NCBI RefSeq assembly: GCF_000425845.1 | Contig: NZ_AUEF01000007.1 | Coordinates: 1-64,000 of the forward strand | Origin: Jeotgalicoccus psychrophilus DSM 19085 | GTDB lineage: Bacteria; Bacillota; Bacilli; Staphylococcales; Salinicoccaceae | Length of the DNA: 64,000 nt | Reading direction: 5' to 3' | Shown here: one piece after another, positions 46,804 to 55,447 of the stretch | Numbering within the stretch: position 1 is the stretch's first letter | Layout: every line of letters begins with the position of its first letter | Program-made: the position numbers and the translations under genes | Notes under the pieces: model-generated | Told to the model about the DNA's origin: nothing | What the model saw: the letters and a program-made list of their open reading frames with translations, nothing else | Database searches by the model: none

Positions 46804-47632
46804 TGATGTAGTTTTATCGATCAGAGATTTATCGAAACAATTTGGCAGCGGCTGCGAACACTGCCGGGACCAGTCTTTTGAACTGCAGAAAAACATGTGT
46901 CCCGAGTGCCATACAGTATTCGCAGTAAGAAATGTGTCATTTGATTTATATAAAGGAGAAATACTCGGTATTGTCGGAGAAAGCGGCAGCGGTAAAAGTA
47001 CATTAATGAAAATGATGTATTTTGATCAGGAAGCGACGTCAGGAAATTATATTCTGCCGGAAGACAATACGGTGGAAGGCAACGTATTTAATGTGTCGAG
47101 CCAGAAGAAAAGACAAATCAGAAACGAGCAGCTGGGGATGGTATATCAGAACCCGATTCTTGGATTAAAGATGGATTTTTCCTCGGTGACAAATATCGCA
47201 GAAAAACTGATTGCGAGCGGCAGCCGCAACGTCGGTAAGATGACGGAACGTGCTGATAACTTTTTAGAGAAGGTAAATATTTCTCTCGACCGTAAATACG
47301 AAGCGCCGAAAAACTTCTCAGGTGGAATGCAGCAGCGCGTACAAATCGCGAAAGCATTATCGAACTACCCGCCAATTTTATTATTGGACGAAGTAACAAC
47401 AGGGCTCGATTTATCTGTACAGGCGGATGTACTTGAACTGATAAAAGAAATTCAGCGGGATATGGGCGTCAGTATGATTGTCGTATCGCACGATCTGGCA
47501 ATTATCCGTATGCTCTGCGACCGTACGATGGTTATGCTCGACGGGGAAGTTATCGAGCACGGCATTACCGATCAGATACTGGAAGATCCGCAGCACAAAT
47601 ACACACAGCAGCTCGTGTATTCAATTCTTTAG
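46790..47632 (+). CDS. phnK: PhnK homologue with inserted four-cysteine motif
   Basis: A 280-residue ABC-type ATPase of the C-P lyase complex, which binds PhnJ. Walker A is GESGSGKST, the signature is FSGGMQQRVQIAKA, Walker B is ILLLDEVTTGLD (with Glu then Val where DEPT is common), and VVSHDLAIIR follows. Residues 20-42, before the core strand FAVRNVSFDL, hold an insertion with Cys22, Cys25, Cys37 and Cys40 (CX2C-X11-CX2C), which E. coli PhnK lacks. It could bind zinc or an iron-sulphur cluster. GAGGAGG lies upstream; the gene overlaps phnJ by 14 bases. Confidence 0.92.
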   Translation: MPANDDVVLSIRDLSKQFGSGCEHCRDQSFELQKNMCPECHTVFAVRNVSFDLYKGEILGIVGESGSGKSTLMKMMYFDQEATSGNYILPEDNTVEGNVFNVSSQKKRQIRNEQLGMVYQNPILGLKMDFSSVTNIAEKLIASGSRNVGKMTERADNFLEKVNISLDRKYEAPKNFSGGMQQRVQIAKALSNYPPILLLDEVTTGLDLSVQADVLELIKEIQRDMGVSMIVVSHDLAIIRMLCDRTMVMLDGEVIEHGITDQILEDPQHKYTQQLVYSIL

Positions 47633-47645
47633 GAGGTAACAGGTT

Positions 47646-48821
47646 TTGATAATTATAAACAGCAGCGTTATTACAGCAACTGAAATTCTGGAAGATTATG
47701 CAGTCGTGATAAACGGCGACACTATTGAAAAACTGCTCCCGATGAATGAAGTAAACACAGAGGATTACGGTAATGTCATCAACGCAAAAGGCGGTTACGT
47801 TACTGCAGGGTTTATCGATATTCATTCGGATTATATTGAAGGGATTATTGCACCGAGACCGACGACAATTATGGATTTTAATATTGGTATTAAAGAATCG
47901 GAAAGAATTTTAAGTTCACATGGTATTACGACAATGTTCCATTCACTATCGATTTATAAAGAAGATTTATTCGGGCATAAGCCTGTCAGACAGCCGGATA
48001 ATGTGGATAAACTGATTCATGCGATTCACCGTACGCACTCTGAGAAACATTTAATCAGACACCGTATGCACGCACGCTTTGAACTGGACTCACTCGGCAT
48101 GGTCGATACTGTAAAAGACCATATTGAAAACGAACGCGTTCATCTCCTCAGCTTTATGGATCATACCCCCGGTCAGGGACAGTACCGTGATATTGAAAAG
48201 TACCGTCACACGATGAAGGGCTACCAGGATCTTTCTGATGAAGAAATTAATAAACAGATTGAAAACAAAAAAGAAATGAACAGACTGTCAGTTGAAGAGA
48301 TGGAAACAATATCGAAACTGGCGAGGTCAAAAGGTATTGCTGTCGCTTCACATGATGACGATGCAACGGAGAAAATTGATTTTAACGAAGCGCTTAACAC
48401 ATCAATCAGTGAATTCCCTATCACTATGGAAGTGGCGAAGTATGCACATGGTAAAAGAATGTACACGGTGGCAGGTGCACCAAATATTATGCTTGGCGGC
48501 TCTCACTCCGGAAACTTAAATGCGAAAGATGCAATTATGGAAGGCTGCATATCTATCTTATGCAGTGACTATTATCCGCCGGCAATGCTGCACTCGGTAT
48601 TTAAGCTGCACAGAGAAGCGGACTATCCGCTCGTTGAAGGCTTTAAATTAATTACATTGAATCCGGCAAAAGCAGTACAGATGGATGATGAAATCGGTTC
48701 TATTGAAGCCGGAAAAAAAGCAGACATAAATATTATCAGACTGTTCGACGACTATCCGACGATAACAGAATGCATCGTCAATGGAAAAGTAGTCAGCCGT
48801 TACCACTACAGAATCGATTAG
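47646..48821 (+). CDS. phnM: RPnTP hydrolase PhnM
   Basis: A 391-residue amidohydrolase-fold enzyme. PhnM removes pyrophosphate from ribose 1-phosphonate 5-triphosphate to give the PhnJ substrate. The metal motif at the N-terminus is GFIDIHSDYIEG (HxD form of PhnM), with FMDHTPGQGQYRD, ASHDDDATEK and ILCSDYYPPAML further on, all typical. It starts with a TTG supported by AGGAGGT eight bases upstream. It sits between phnK and phnL, whereas E. coli has the order K-L-M. Confidence 0.92.
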   Translation: MIIINSSVITATEILEDYAVVINGDTIEKLLPMNEVNTEDYGNVINAKGGYVTAGFIDIHSDYIEGIIAPRPTTIMDFNIGIKESERILSSHGITTMFHSLSIYKEDLFGHKPVRQPDNVDKLIHAIHRTHSEKHLIRHRMHARFELDSLGMVDTVKDHIENERVHLLSFMDHTPGQGQYRDIEKYRHTMKGYQDLSDEEINKQIENKKEMNRLSVEEMETISKLARSKGIAVASHDDDATEKIDFNEALNTSISEFPITMEVAKYAHGKRMYTVAGAPNIMLGGSHSGNLNAKDAIMEGCISILCSDYYPPAMLHSVFKLHREADYPLVEGFKLITLNPAKAVQMDDEIGSIEAGKKADINIIRLFDDYPTITECIVNGKVVSRYHYRID

Positions 48822-48831
48822 GAGGAAAATC

Positions 48832-49530
48832 ATGATTACAATAAATGATTTCAGCAAATCATTCACAATACATCATCTTAAACAGACAAGAGAAGCAATC
48901 AACGGCGTATCGTTCGATGTAGAAAAAGGAGAGTTTCTCGGTATTGTCGGGGAAAGCGGCAGCGGGAAATCAACTATTTTAAAAAGTATATACGGTACGT
49001 ATAAGCCGACGTCAGGCATCGTCAGCTATGATTCTGAAATATTTGGAAAAGTAGACCTTCATACTATTTCAGACAGAGCACTGATTAAACTGCGCACACG
49101 TGAAATTGGCTATGTCTCTCAGTTTTTAAAAGTAATGCCGCGTACGACAACGCTTGAACTCGTAATTAATTCCATGCTCGAAATGGGTGAAAATAAAAAA
49201 ACTGCAGCTGAAAAAGCTGAAGAAACACTCAAGCATTTCGATATTCCAGAAGCGTTGTGGCATAACTACCCAAACACTTTCAGCGGGGGAGAGAAACTGC
49301 GTTTAAATATTGCTTGTGCAGTCGTTAAAAATCCCCGTCTGCTGCTGCTGGATGAACCGACAGCGTCACTTGATGAGAAGTCGAAACTGAAAGTCAGAGA
49401 GACGATTTCAAAACTGATTGATAACGGCACGACGCTGATTGGTATTTTTCATGACCTCGAATTTATGGACGGACTATGCAATAAAGTTTACGACATGAAT
49501 TCAAAAACGCTTGAGGAGAGAGCAATATGA
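48832..49530 (+). CDS. phnL: C-P lyase ATPase PhnL
   Basis: A 232-residue ABC-type ATPase without membrane partners, needed in C-P lyase pathways. Walker A is GESGSGKST, the Q loop is in IGYVSQFLKVMPRT, the signature is FSGGEKLRLNIACA, and Walker B is LLLLDEPTASLD. GGAGGA precedes the ATG. The stop overlaps the start of the PHP gene in ATGA form. Confidence 0.92.
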   Translation: MITINDFSKSFTIHHLKQTREAINGVSFDVEKGEFLGIVGESGSGKSTILKSIYGTYKPTSGIVSYDSEIFGKVDLHTISDRALIKLRTREIGYVSQFLKVMPRTTTLELVINSMLEMGENKKTAAEKAEETLKHFDIPEALWHNYPNTFSGGEKLRLNIACAVVKNPRLLLLDEPTASLDEKSKLKVRETISKLIDNGTTLIGIFHDLEFMDGLCNKVYDMNSKTLEERAI

Positions 49531-50345
49531 ACAGCAAAATAGATCTGCATGTGCACAGTAACTTTTCCGATGGTAAAGATAGTGTAAATAAAGTGATGGA
49601 TCTTGCAAAAAAACGCAATGTTGAAATGTTAAGCTTCGTCGACCACGACACAAATCAGACATATTTTGAAGCGCTACCATATGCGGAGGCGCTCGGTATT
49701 GACTTAATTTCCGGCATTGAAATATCAGCATATGATTTTAAACGCGGTCGAAAAGTCCATGTGCTTGGGTATAACTACAATCCTGACGCACCGAATATAA
49801 ATAAATTAACAGAGCCTTTACTTAACGAACGACATAAGCACTCAATGGAACAGATTAAAAAGATAGAAGAATACGGTATTGATATCGATATGGACGAAGT
49901 AAAAAAGACTGTCGGACCGCTTGGTGTTATATATAAACAGCATATAATGCACGCAATTTGCGACAATCATTATACATGTCCGAAGTACACAACGAAATAC
50001 CGTACACTGTTTAAAAACAACGGTCCGGCAAGCGGGGACATTGAGTATATCGATTATATTGATGCCTTAAAAGCGATAAAAAAAGACAACGGACTCGCTG
50101 TCATTGCTCATCCCGGCCAGCTGCACAGCTACGAACTGATTGATGAAAGTTATCAGCTGATAGACGGACTCGAGAAGTTTCATCCCGATCACAATCAGGA
50201 AGATTATGAAAAAATTGATGCACTGATAGAGAAGTACGGTTTCTTTATGACGGGCGGTTCGGATTTTCACGGAGATTTCGGAGCGTCAGTTGAGATTGGT
50301 ATCGACAGTTCATTATTAAGAGAAACAGCCCAATTATTTAGATAG
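49527..50345 (+). CDS. PHP-domain phosphoesterase of the phn operon (PhnPP-like)
   Basis: A 272-residue PHP-domain metal phosphoesterase. Motifs are KIDLHVHSNFSDGK (HxH), SFVDHDTN, GIEISAY, IAHPGQ and TGGSDFHGD. Coupled to phnL by an ATGA overlap, it most likely acts on 5-phosphoribosyl 1,2-cyclic phosphate, the C-P lyase product. A PHP enzyme, PhnPP of Eggerthella lenta, is known to hydrolyse both ester bonds of this compound to give ribose 5-phosphate. No phnP or phnN is in this locus, which supports the call. Direct activity is inferred. Confidence 0.8.
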   Translation: MNSKIDLHVHSNFSDGKDSVNKVMDLAKKRNVEMLSFVDHDTNQTYFEALPYAEALGIDLISGIEISAYDFKRGRKVHVLGYNYNPDAPNINKLTEPLLNERHKHSMEQIKKIEEYGIDIDMDEVKKTVGPLGVIYKQHIMHAICDNHYTCPKYTTKYRTLFKNNGPASGDIEYIDYIDALKAIKKDNGLAVIAHPGQLHSYELIDESYQLIDGLEKFHPDHNQEDYEKIDALIEKYGFFMTGGSDFHGDFGASVEIGIDSSLLRETAQLFR

Positions 50346-50440
50346 CATAAACATGTGTTAAGTAGCTGTAAAGTGCATTTACTTGCAGCCTGTAATGCCT
50401 TTAAACTAAGCGTGTAAATAAAACTTAAGGGAGTTTGAAA

Positions 50441-51496
50441 ATGAAAAAGTTATTCAATGTTTTTCTTGGTTCAGCATTTGTATTAGCACTTGCAGCATGC
50501 GGCACAGAAGAGAGTACTGAAGAAAGTTCAGCAGATGCAGCGGCAAACAGTGACGAGCCTCTAAGTGTCGTCTGGTACCCTAACGAATCCGGCAGTGAGC
50601 TGGCAGATGCACGTGAAGAAATCGGAGCGATTTTAGAAGAAACGACCGGCAGAGAAGTAGAACATGAACTGACTACAGATTATGCGATCGCAATCGAGAG
50701 CATTGTTAATGATAATGCGGACCTGGCATTTACAGGCGCAGAAGGATACATACAAGCTAAAGAACGCAACGACAACATCGTTCCTTTAGTCGTGCCGTCA
50801 GGCCCGTCAGGAACTGAAGAAGACGCGTTATACTACAGCTGGTTTGCAACTGCAGTTGAGCACATGGAGCAGTATGAAACAGGCGAAGGCGAATACTCAA
50901 TCGATGAATTTCCGGGGAGCAACTTCTCATTTGTTTCAACTTCATCAACTTCAGGATTCAGAGTGCCAACATCAACGATTTTAAATGAATTTACTGAAAC
51001 TGAAGAGTTTGCAGATTTAACAGAAGAAGATTTAGCTGAAAGCGGCCGTTTCTTTGAACAGGTCATGTTCGGGAACACTCACCAGGGTTCTGCAGTGAAC
51101 TTAATTAACGACAGAGCGGATGTTGCAGCATTTTGTGACACTTGTCTTGAAAACTACGTAGAACTTGCTGAAGGTGAAGAAAATATACCTGGAGCAATTT
51201 ACGAAGTTTCTGAAGGCGCGGCAGATCCATTTTCAAACTTAGCAGGAGAACAATTTGGAATTATTTCAGCAACACCTGTACTGAATGCTCCGTTTATCGC
51301 CAACGAAAGCACTTTAGGTGCAGATGTTGTAGCAGAACTTCAGGAAGTATTCGCATCGGATGAAGTAGCGAATAACGAAAAGATTTTCGTACCTGAAGAT
51401 GCAGAAGAAGGCGGCTTATTCTCTAAATCGGCAGACGAGCGTTTCGTAGTTGTTGAAGATGAGTGGTTTAATCCAATCAGAGAATTGAGCAACTAA
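50441..51496 (+). CDS. phnD: Phosphonate ABC transporter substrate-binding lipoprotein PhnD
   Basis: A 351-residue lipoprotein. The signal peptide ends in the lipobox LAAC (Cys about 22), followed by an acidic, Ser-rich linker. The type II binding fold of the PhnD family is seen (VVWYPNESGSELADAREEIG, ADLAFTGAEGYIQAKE, FVSTSSTSGFRVPTSTIL). AAGGGAG fixes the ATG at 50441 rather than the TTG two codons upstream. It binds phosphonates, phosphite or phosphate at the cell surface and passes them to PhnCEE. A terminator separates it from phnC. Confidence 0.9.
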   Translation: MKKLFNVFLGSAFVLALAACGTEESTEESSADAAANSDEPLSVVWYPNESGSELADAREEIGAILEETTGREVEHELTTDYAIAIESIVNDNADLAFTGAEGYIQAKERNDNIVPLVVPSGPSGTEEDALYYSWFATAVEHMEQYETGEGEYSIDEFPGSNFSFVSTSSTSGFRVPTSTILNEFTETEEFADLTEEDLAESGRFFEQVMFGNTHQGSAVNLINDRADVAAFCDTCLENYVELAEGEENIPGAIYEVSEGAADPFSNLAGEQFGIISATPVLNAPFIANESTLGADVVAELQEVFASDEVANNEKIFVPEDAEEGGLFSKSADERFVVVEDEWFNPIRELSN

Positions 51497-51542
51497 TTTA
51501 TGACTGAACGTACCTGACAGCATAAAATATTTATTTTAACGA

Positions 51543-51564
51543 AGAGGGGATTCCCCCTCTTTTT
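51543..51564 (+). terminator. Intrinsic terminator between phnD and phnC
   Basis: Stem agagggg/cccctct with loop attc, then TTTTT. As in many ABC operons, partial termination here would favour the binding protein over the ATPase and permeases. Confidence 0.8.
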
Positions 51565-51582
51565 AATTAGGAGGCAATATTC

Positions 51583-52500
51583 ATGGCGGTGGACAGTAAA
51601 GTAAAAAAAGTCACGGAAACCAGAACGGATTTTAATAATAAAGAAACAGAAGAAGTACTTATTTCATTCGACGAAGATTTGGAAATTACAGGTGATGAAG
51701 TAGAGATTGCGACGAAAGAAGAACTGAAAGAAATGCCTGTAATTATGTCGATTGAAAACCTGAACAAAGAATATTCAAAAGGGAAATCGGTGCTTAAAGA
51801 CGTTAATTTTGAAATTAAGCAGGGTGAACTGCTGTCTATTATCGGTCCATCGGGAGCCGGGAAATCTACTTTACTTCGTTCGATTAACCGCATGATAGAA
51901 CCTACTTCCGGAAAGATAACTTTCGACAAGCAAAATATAACGAATGTTAAAGGGAGAGAGCTCCGTAATATGAGAACAAATATCGGGATGATTTTCCAGC
52001 ATTATAATCTGGTGGACAGATTGTCGGTATTTGAAAATGTGATGCATGGAACACTCGGATATAAAAACAGTCTGCAGGGAATTTTTTCATTGTATACAGA
52101 ATCTGAAAAAGAAGAAGCAATTGATATCATTACCGAACTCGGTATCGAAGATCATATTTATAAACGCTGCGATGAGCTGAGTGGCGGACAAAAACAGCGT
52201 GTCGGCATTGCTCGGGCTTTAGTGCAGAAACCGAAAATTATTTTATGTGATGAGCCGATTGCGTCGCTTGATCCAAGTTCTTCTAGAGTAATTATGGAAC
52301 ACCTGAGAAAAATTTGCAGTGAAAAAGGAATTACAGTCATAGTGAACCTGCATCAGGTGGATGTGGCGAAAAATTATTCCGACAGAATTATCGGCTTAAA
52401 CAGCGGTGAAATTGTTTTTAACGGGCATCCGACAGAAATTAATAAAGAAGTTATTCAGGCTGTTTATGGTACAGACTTTGACGATTTAATCATGGAGTAG
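51583..52500 (+). CDS. phnC: Phosphonate ABC transporter ATPase PhnC, with N-terminal extension
   Basis: A 305-residue ATPase. Walker A is GPSGAGKST, the signature is LSGGQKQRVGIARA, Walker B is IILCDEPIASLD, and NLHQVDVAKNYSDR holds the switch His. The core matches PhnC (about 250 residues). An extra acidic N-terminal stretch of about 50 residues lies before MPVIMSIENLNKEYSKG. The AGGAGG is in front of the first ATG and none is seen before the internal ATG, so the extension is probably translated. Confidence 0.9.
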   Translation: MAVDSKVKKVTETRTDFNNKETEEVLISFDEDLEITGDEVEIATKEELKEMPVIMSIENLNKEYSKGKSVLKDVNFEIKQGELLSIIGPSGAGKSTLLRSINRMIEPTSGKITFDKQNITNVKGRELRNMRTNIGMIFQHYNLVDRLSVFENVMHGTLGYKNSLQGIFSLYTESEKEEAIDIITELGIEDHIYKRCDELSGGQKQRVGIARALVQKPKIILCDEPIASLDPSSSRVIMEHLRKICSEKGITVIVNLHQVDVAKNYSDRIIGLNSGEIVFNGHPTEINKEVIQAVYGTDFDDLIME

Positions 52501-52510
52501 GTGACGAGTG

Positions 52511-53323
52511 ATGAGTAAAACGGGCACTATTAATGCAAATGAAATAACTATTATTCAAAAGAAAAATTTATATCTGCTGCTGACAGTCGTCATTATCGTC
52601 GGTTTGATTATGCTTGCAGGCTACATAACAGAATACAGTCACGTTGAAGGTATCATGTCAATTCCGGCGGCAATATCATGGATGGCAAGCAACATGTGGT
52701 TTTCACAGTCTACCTTGTCAAATCTCGGCAGTGTGCTGCGTCTGTTATGGGAAACAATTTTAATTTCGATTGTTTCGACAACAACAGCTGCAGTATTCGC
52801 AGTCGTCTTTGCACTGTTAGGCTCAAAGCTGACTTATATAAATAAACCGCTGATGTATGCAGCGAAAATCGTGGCATCAATTTCACGTAACATTCCGGTG
52901 GTAGCGTGGGCGTTAATTTTAGTCATCAGTTTCGGAACGAACTCAATGACAGGATTTTTAGCTTTATTTTTCGGTTCATTCGGATTTTTAGTCAGAGCAT
53001 TCCTTGAGACTATCGATGAAGGCAGTGAGGATTCAGTCGAAGCTCTGAAAGCGACAGGAGCAACATACTGGCATACGATTTTTAAAGCGGTACTGCCTGA
53101 CAGCATGCCGCAGATGTTCAGCTGGATTTTATTTATGATTGAAACAAATATTAGAAGTGCCACGCTTGTCGGACTTCTGACCGGTACAGGTATCGGCTAC
53201 TTATTCGACTTGTATTATAAACAGCTGAATTATGAAATGGTCTCGCTGATTACACTTGCGATAGTACTTGCTGTCTTAGTTATCGAGGCAATATCGAATA
53301 TTATCAGAAGGGAGATTTTATAA
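52511..53323 (+). CDS. phnE: Phosphonate ABC transporter permease PhnE, first copy
   Basis: A 270-residue permease with six helices. The ATPase-contact EAA loop reads DSVEALKATGATYWHTIFKAVLP, and the WNIPVVAWALILV-like helix SRNIPVVAWALILV is typical of PhnE. The ATG at 52511 follows a weak GGTGACGAG. The stop overlaps the start of the second permease by one base. The two probably form a heterodimeric channel. Confidence 0.9.
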   Translation: MSKTGTINANEITIIQKKNLYLLLTVVIIVGLIMLAGYITEYSHVEGIMSIPAAISWMASNMWFSQSTLSNLGSVLRLLWETILISIVSTTTAAVFAVVFALLGSKLTYINKPLMYAAKIVASISRNIPVVAWALILVISFGTNSMTGFLALFFGSFGFLVRAFLETIDEGSEDSVEALKATGATYWHTIFKAVLPDSMPQMFSWILFMIETNIRSATLVGLLTGTGIGYLFDLYYKQLNYEMVSLITLAIVLAVLVIEAISNIIRREIL

Positions 53324-54144
53324 TGACTGCAGTTGTTGAACATAATAAAAATGGCGGCATTAAAGTCTCTAAACCGAACAGAGGACAGAGGATCTTAAAA
53401 GGACTGTTAATCGGTTCTGCGATTTTCACAGTAATCGGATTCTTCTTAATGGATTACTCGGGTCTCGATTTAGCACATGCAATTCCGATGACAATCGATA
53501 ATCTCAGACAGATGTTTTTATCGCCGAGTTTAAATAATACAACATGGTCCAGTGCATTATGGCAAGTTGCCATAACATTGTCCCTCGCTTTTTTAGCGAC
53601 GATTTTAGGGGCAGTGATTTCACTGTTTCTCGCATTCGGTACGGCAGTAAACTTATCGAAGCCGTGGATCAGCAACACGATAAAAGCAGTTATAACAGTC
53701 GTGCGTGCAGTACCGACTGTATTATGGGTACTGATATTTGCGATTGCGGCAGGACTCGGCGCAGTTGCGGCAGTTATCGGGATGATTTTCCACTCGATAG
53801 CGTATCTTGTAAAAGCATACTCGGAAGCATTTGAAGAAGTCGATCAGGGTAAAATAGAAGCACTTCGTGCAACTGGCTCAAGCTATCCCCATATTTTATT
53901 CCAGGTTGTAGTACCGCAGACGAAAAGCTTTTTAATTTCATGGACGTTTCTGAGGTTCGAAATTAACTTCGGTGTGGCAGTTGCGATGGGCGCAGCGGCA
54001 GGCGCCGGAGGTATAGGTTACGAGTTATTCATGGCAAGTTCATTCTATTACGATATGCAGGAAGTCGGTGCAATCACGCTGATTATTCTTGTTGTTGCGA
54101 TTATCCTGGAACTGATTGCGAACCGTTTAAAAATGGCGGCGTAA
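53323..54144 (+). CDS. phnE: Phosphonate ABC transporter permease PhnE, second copy
   Basis: A 273-residue paralogue of the preceding permease. Helices begin at about residue 28; the EAA loop is GKIEALRATGSSYPHILFQVVVPQ, and VVRAVPTVLWVLIFAIAAGLG is typical of PhnE. GGGAG precedes the ATG. It is the last gene of the phn cluster, closed by the terminator at 54171-54211. Confidence 0.9.
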   Translation: MTAVVEHNKNGGIKVSKPNRGQRILKGLLIGSAIFTVIGFFLMDYSGLDLAHAIPMTIDNLRQMFLSPSLNNTTWSSALWQVAITLSLAFLATILGAVISLFLAFGTAVNLSKPWISNTIKAVITVVRAVPTVLWVLIFAIAAGLGAVAAVIGMIFHSIAYLVKAYSEAFEEVDQGKIEALRATGSSYPHILFQVVVPQTKSFLISWTFLRFEINFGVAVAMGAAAGAGGIGYELFMASSFYYDMQEVGAITLIILVVAIILELIANRLKMAA

Positions 54145-54170
54145 CAGTAAGAAAAGCATTTTAAAATTTA

Positions 54171-54211
54171 AAAATCGTCCTTGCGCTCTAACAGGCAAGG
54201 ACGATTTTTTG
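54171..54211 (+). terminator. Intrinsic terminator of the phn cluster
   Basis: Stem aaaatcgtccttgc/gcaaggacgatttt with a 10-base loop, then a T-run. Confidence 0.9.
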
Positions 54212-54229
54212 TTTATACTGTTCCAGATT

Positions 54230-54496
54230 TTATATAAAGAACAGCATATGAATCAGCGTCGGCACAACAAAGCTCCCGATAAAGATCATATAGTACAAAT
54301 CCGGACGATCGCCTTCTTTTGCGAATTTATTTGCAAGTGTTCTAAACAGAACCGATGAAATAAAAGCAAAAATAACGAAAGCGAAAAAGCCGGTCGTATA
54401 ATAAATAAAATTAAAATAAATTAATGCGACAAACATAATAAGGTATAAGAGAAAGCCGCATGTGAATGAGAGTATATATTTTTTCTGATTAGACAT
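54230..54496 (-). CDS. Small hypothetical membrane protein
   Basis: An 88-residue protein with three membrane helices (about 8-28, 33-50 and 66-88). I do not recognise a family. AAAGGTG lies before the ATG, and base composition matches its neighbours. It is convergent with the phn cluster, and divergent from the lipase gene. No functional motif is visible. Confidence 0.65.
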   Translation of the reverse strand: MSNQKKYILSFTCGFLLYLIMFVALIYFNFIYYTTGFFAFVIFAFISSVLFRTLANKFAKEGDRPDLYYMIFIGSFVVPTLIHMLFFI

Positions 54497-54607
54497 AGGA
54501 CACCTTTATAATTAGTATTTCTATCAATAATATATTAACCCTTTAAGATATGCAATTTCACAGTTAAAAGGTTATAATTCCAAGTAACAGAGATTGGAGT
54601 GATGAGT

Positions 54608-55447
54608 TTGTCATTTGTAAAATACATTGAGTCCAAAGACGGAACACTGCTTTACACGAAAGTACAGACGACAGAAAAGCCGGAAACAGCAAAGGCGACA
54701 ATCATTATTGTCCACGGTCTTGCAGAACATCTTGGAAGATACGATGATATCGCAGGGGTGTTAATACGGAGCGGATTTAACGTCATTCGCTACGATCAGC
54801 GCGGACATGGTCATTCATCAGGAGAGAATACTTTTTATTCTAAAGTCGATGAGATCACGGATGATCTCGGTGCAATTGTGCTCTATACGAGAAAACTTCT
54901 GCCTGAACAGCAAGTATTTGTTATCGGCCACAGTATGGGCGGATATACTGCTGCTCTGTACGGCACAAAATATCCAGGTAAAGTTGAAGGGTATATTACA
55001 TCGGGCGCTTTAACGCGTTACAATCATGAATTATTTGCCGGTGTGCCTGTCGGTCTAGACAGTAATGACTATGTCAAAAATGAACTTGGCAAAGGGCTCT
55101 GCAGCACCGAAATCGTCCTTAAGCATTACGTTGAGGATGCGCTGAATAAAAAAGAAATATCTGTCGGTCTGATCAGAACTCTTGAAAAAGGAATCGAATA
55201 TTTAAAACTTGAAGCAGGAGACTTTAAAGATCCGGTGCTCATTCTTCATGGTGAAAATGACGGACTGGTTTCTAGTGAGGACTCAGTGCAATTCCATGAG
55301 GAGATATCTTCAGATGATAAGAAATTGATTATTTATCCTGAGCTGGAGCATGAAATATTTAATGAATTTACTATGAAGACAGAAATTTTCAATACTATTA
55401 TAAACTGGATTGAGGAGCGTCTGAAAAGTACGGAGGAAAAAATATAA
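54608..55447 (+). CDS. Alpha/beta hydrolase (monoacylglycerol lipase-like)
   Basis: A 279-residue serine hydrolase of the Hydrolase_4/MGL type. Motifs are IIVHGLAEHLGRYD (oxyanion-hole HG), YDQRGHGHSSGE, the nucleophile GHSMGGY and, near the end, HGENDGLVS (Asp) and ELEHEIFNE (His). The start is taken as TTG at 54608, eight bases after GGAG; ATG at 54602 is only two bases from it and is the alternative. It probably cleaves monoglycerides or lysophospholipids. Its stop overlaps the nitroreductase ATG by one base. Confidence 0.87.
   Translation: MSFVKYIESKDGTLLYTKVQTTEKPETAKATIIIVHGLAEHLGRYDDIAGVLIRSGFNVIRYDQRGHGHSSGENTFYSKVDEITDDLGAIVLYTRKLLPEQQVFVIGHSMGGYTAALYGTKYPGKVEGYITSGALTRYNHELFAGVPVGLDSNDYVKNELGKGLCSTEIVLKHYVEDALNKKEISVGLIRTLEKGIEYLKLEAGDFKDPVLILHGENDGLVSSEDSVQFHEEISSDDKKLIIYPELEHEIFNEFTMKTEIFNTIINWIEERLKSTEEKI

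Noticed and set aside
42985-54144. Recent genomic island carrying the phn locus
   Set aside because: No integrase, transposase, tRNA target or flanking direct repeat is visible, and base composition looks like the rest of the window.
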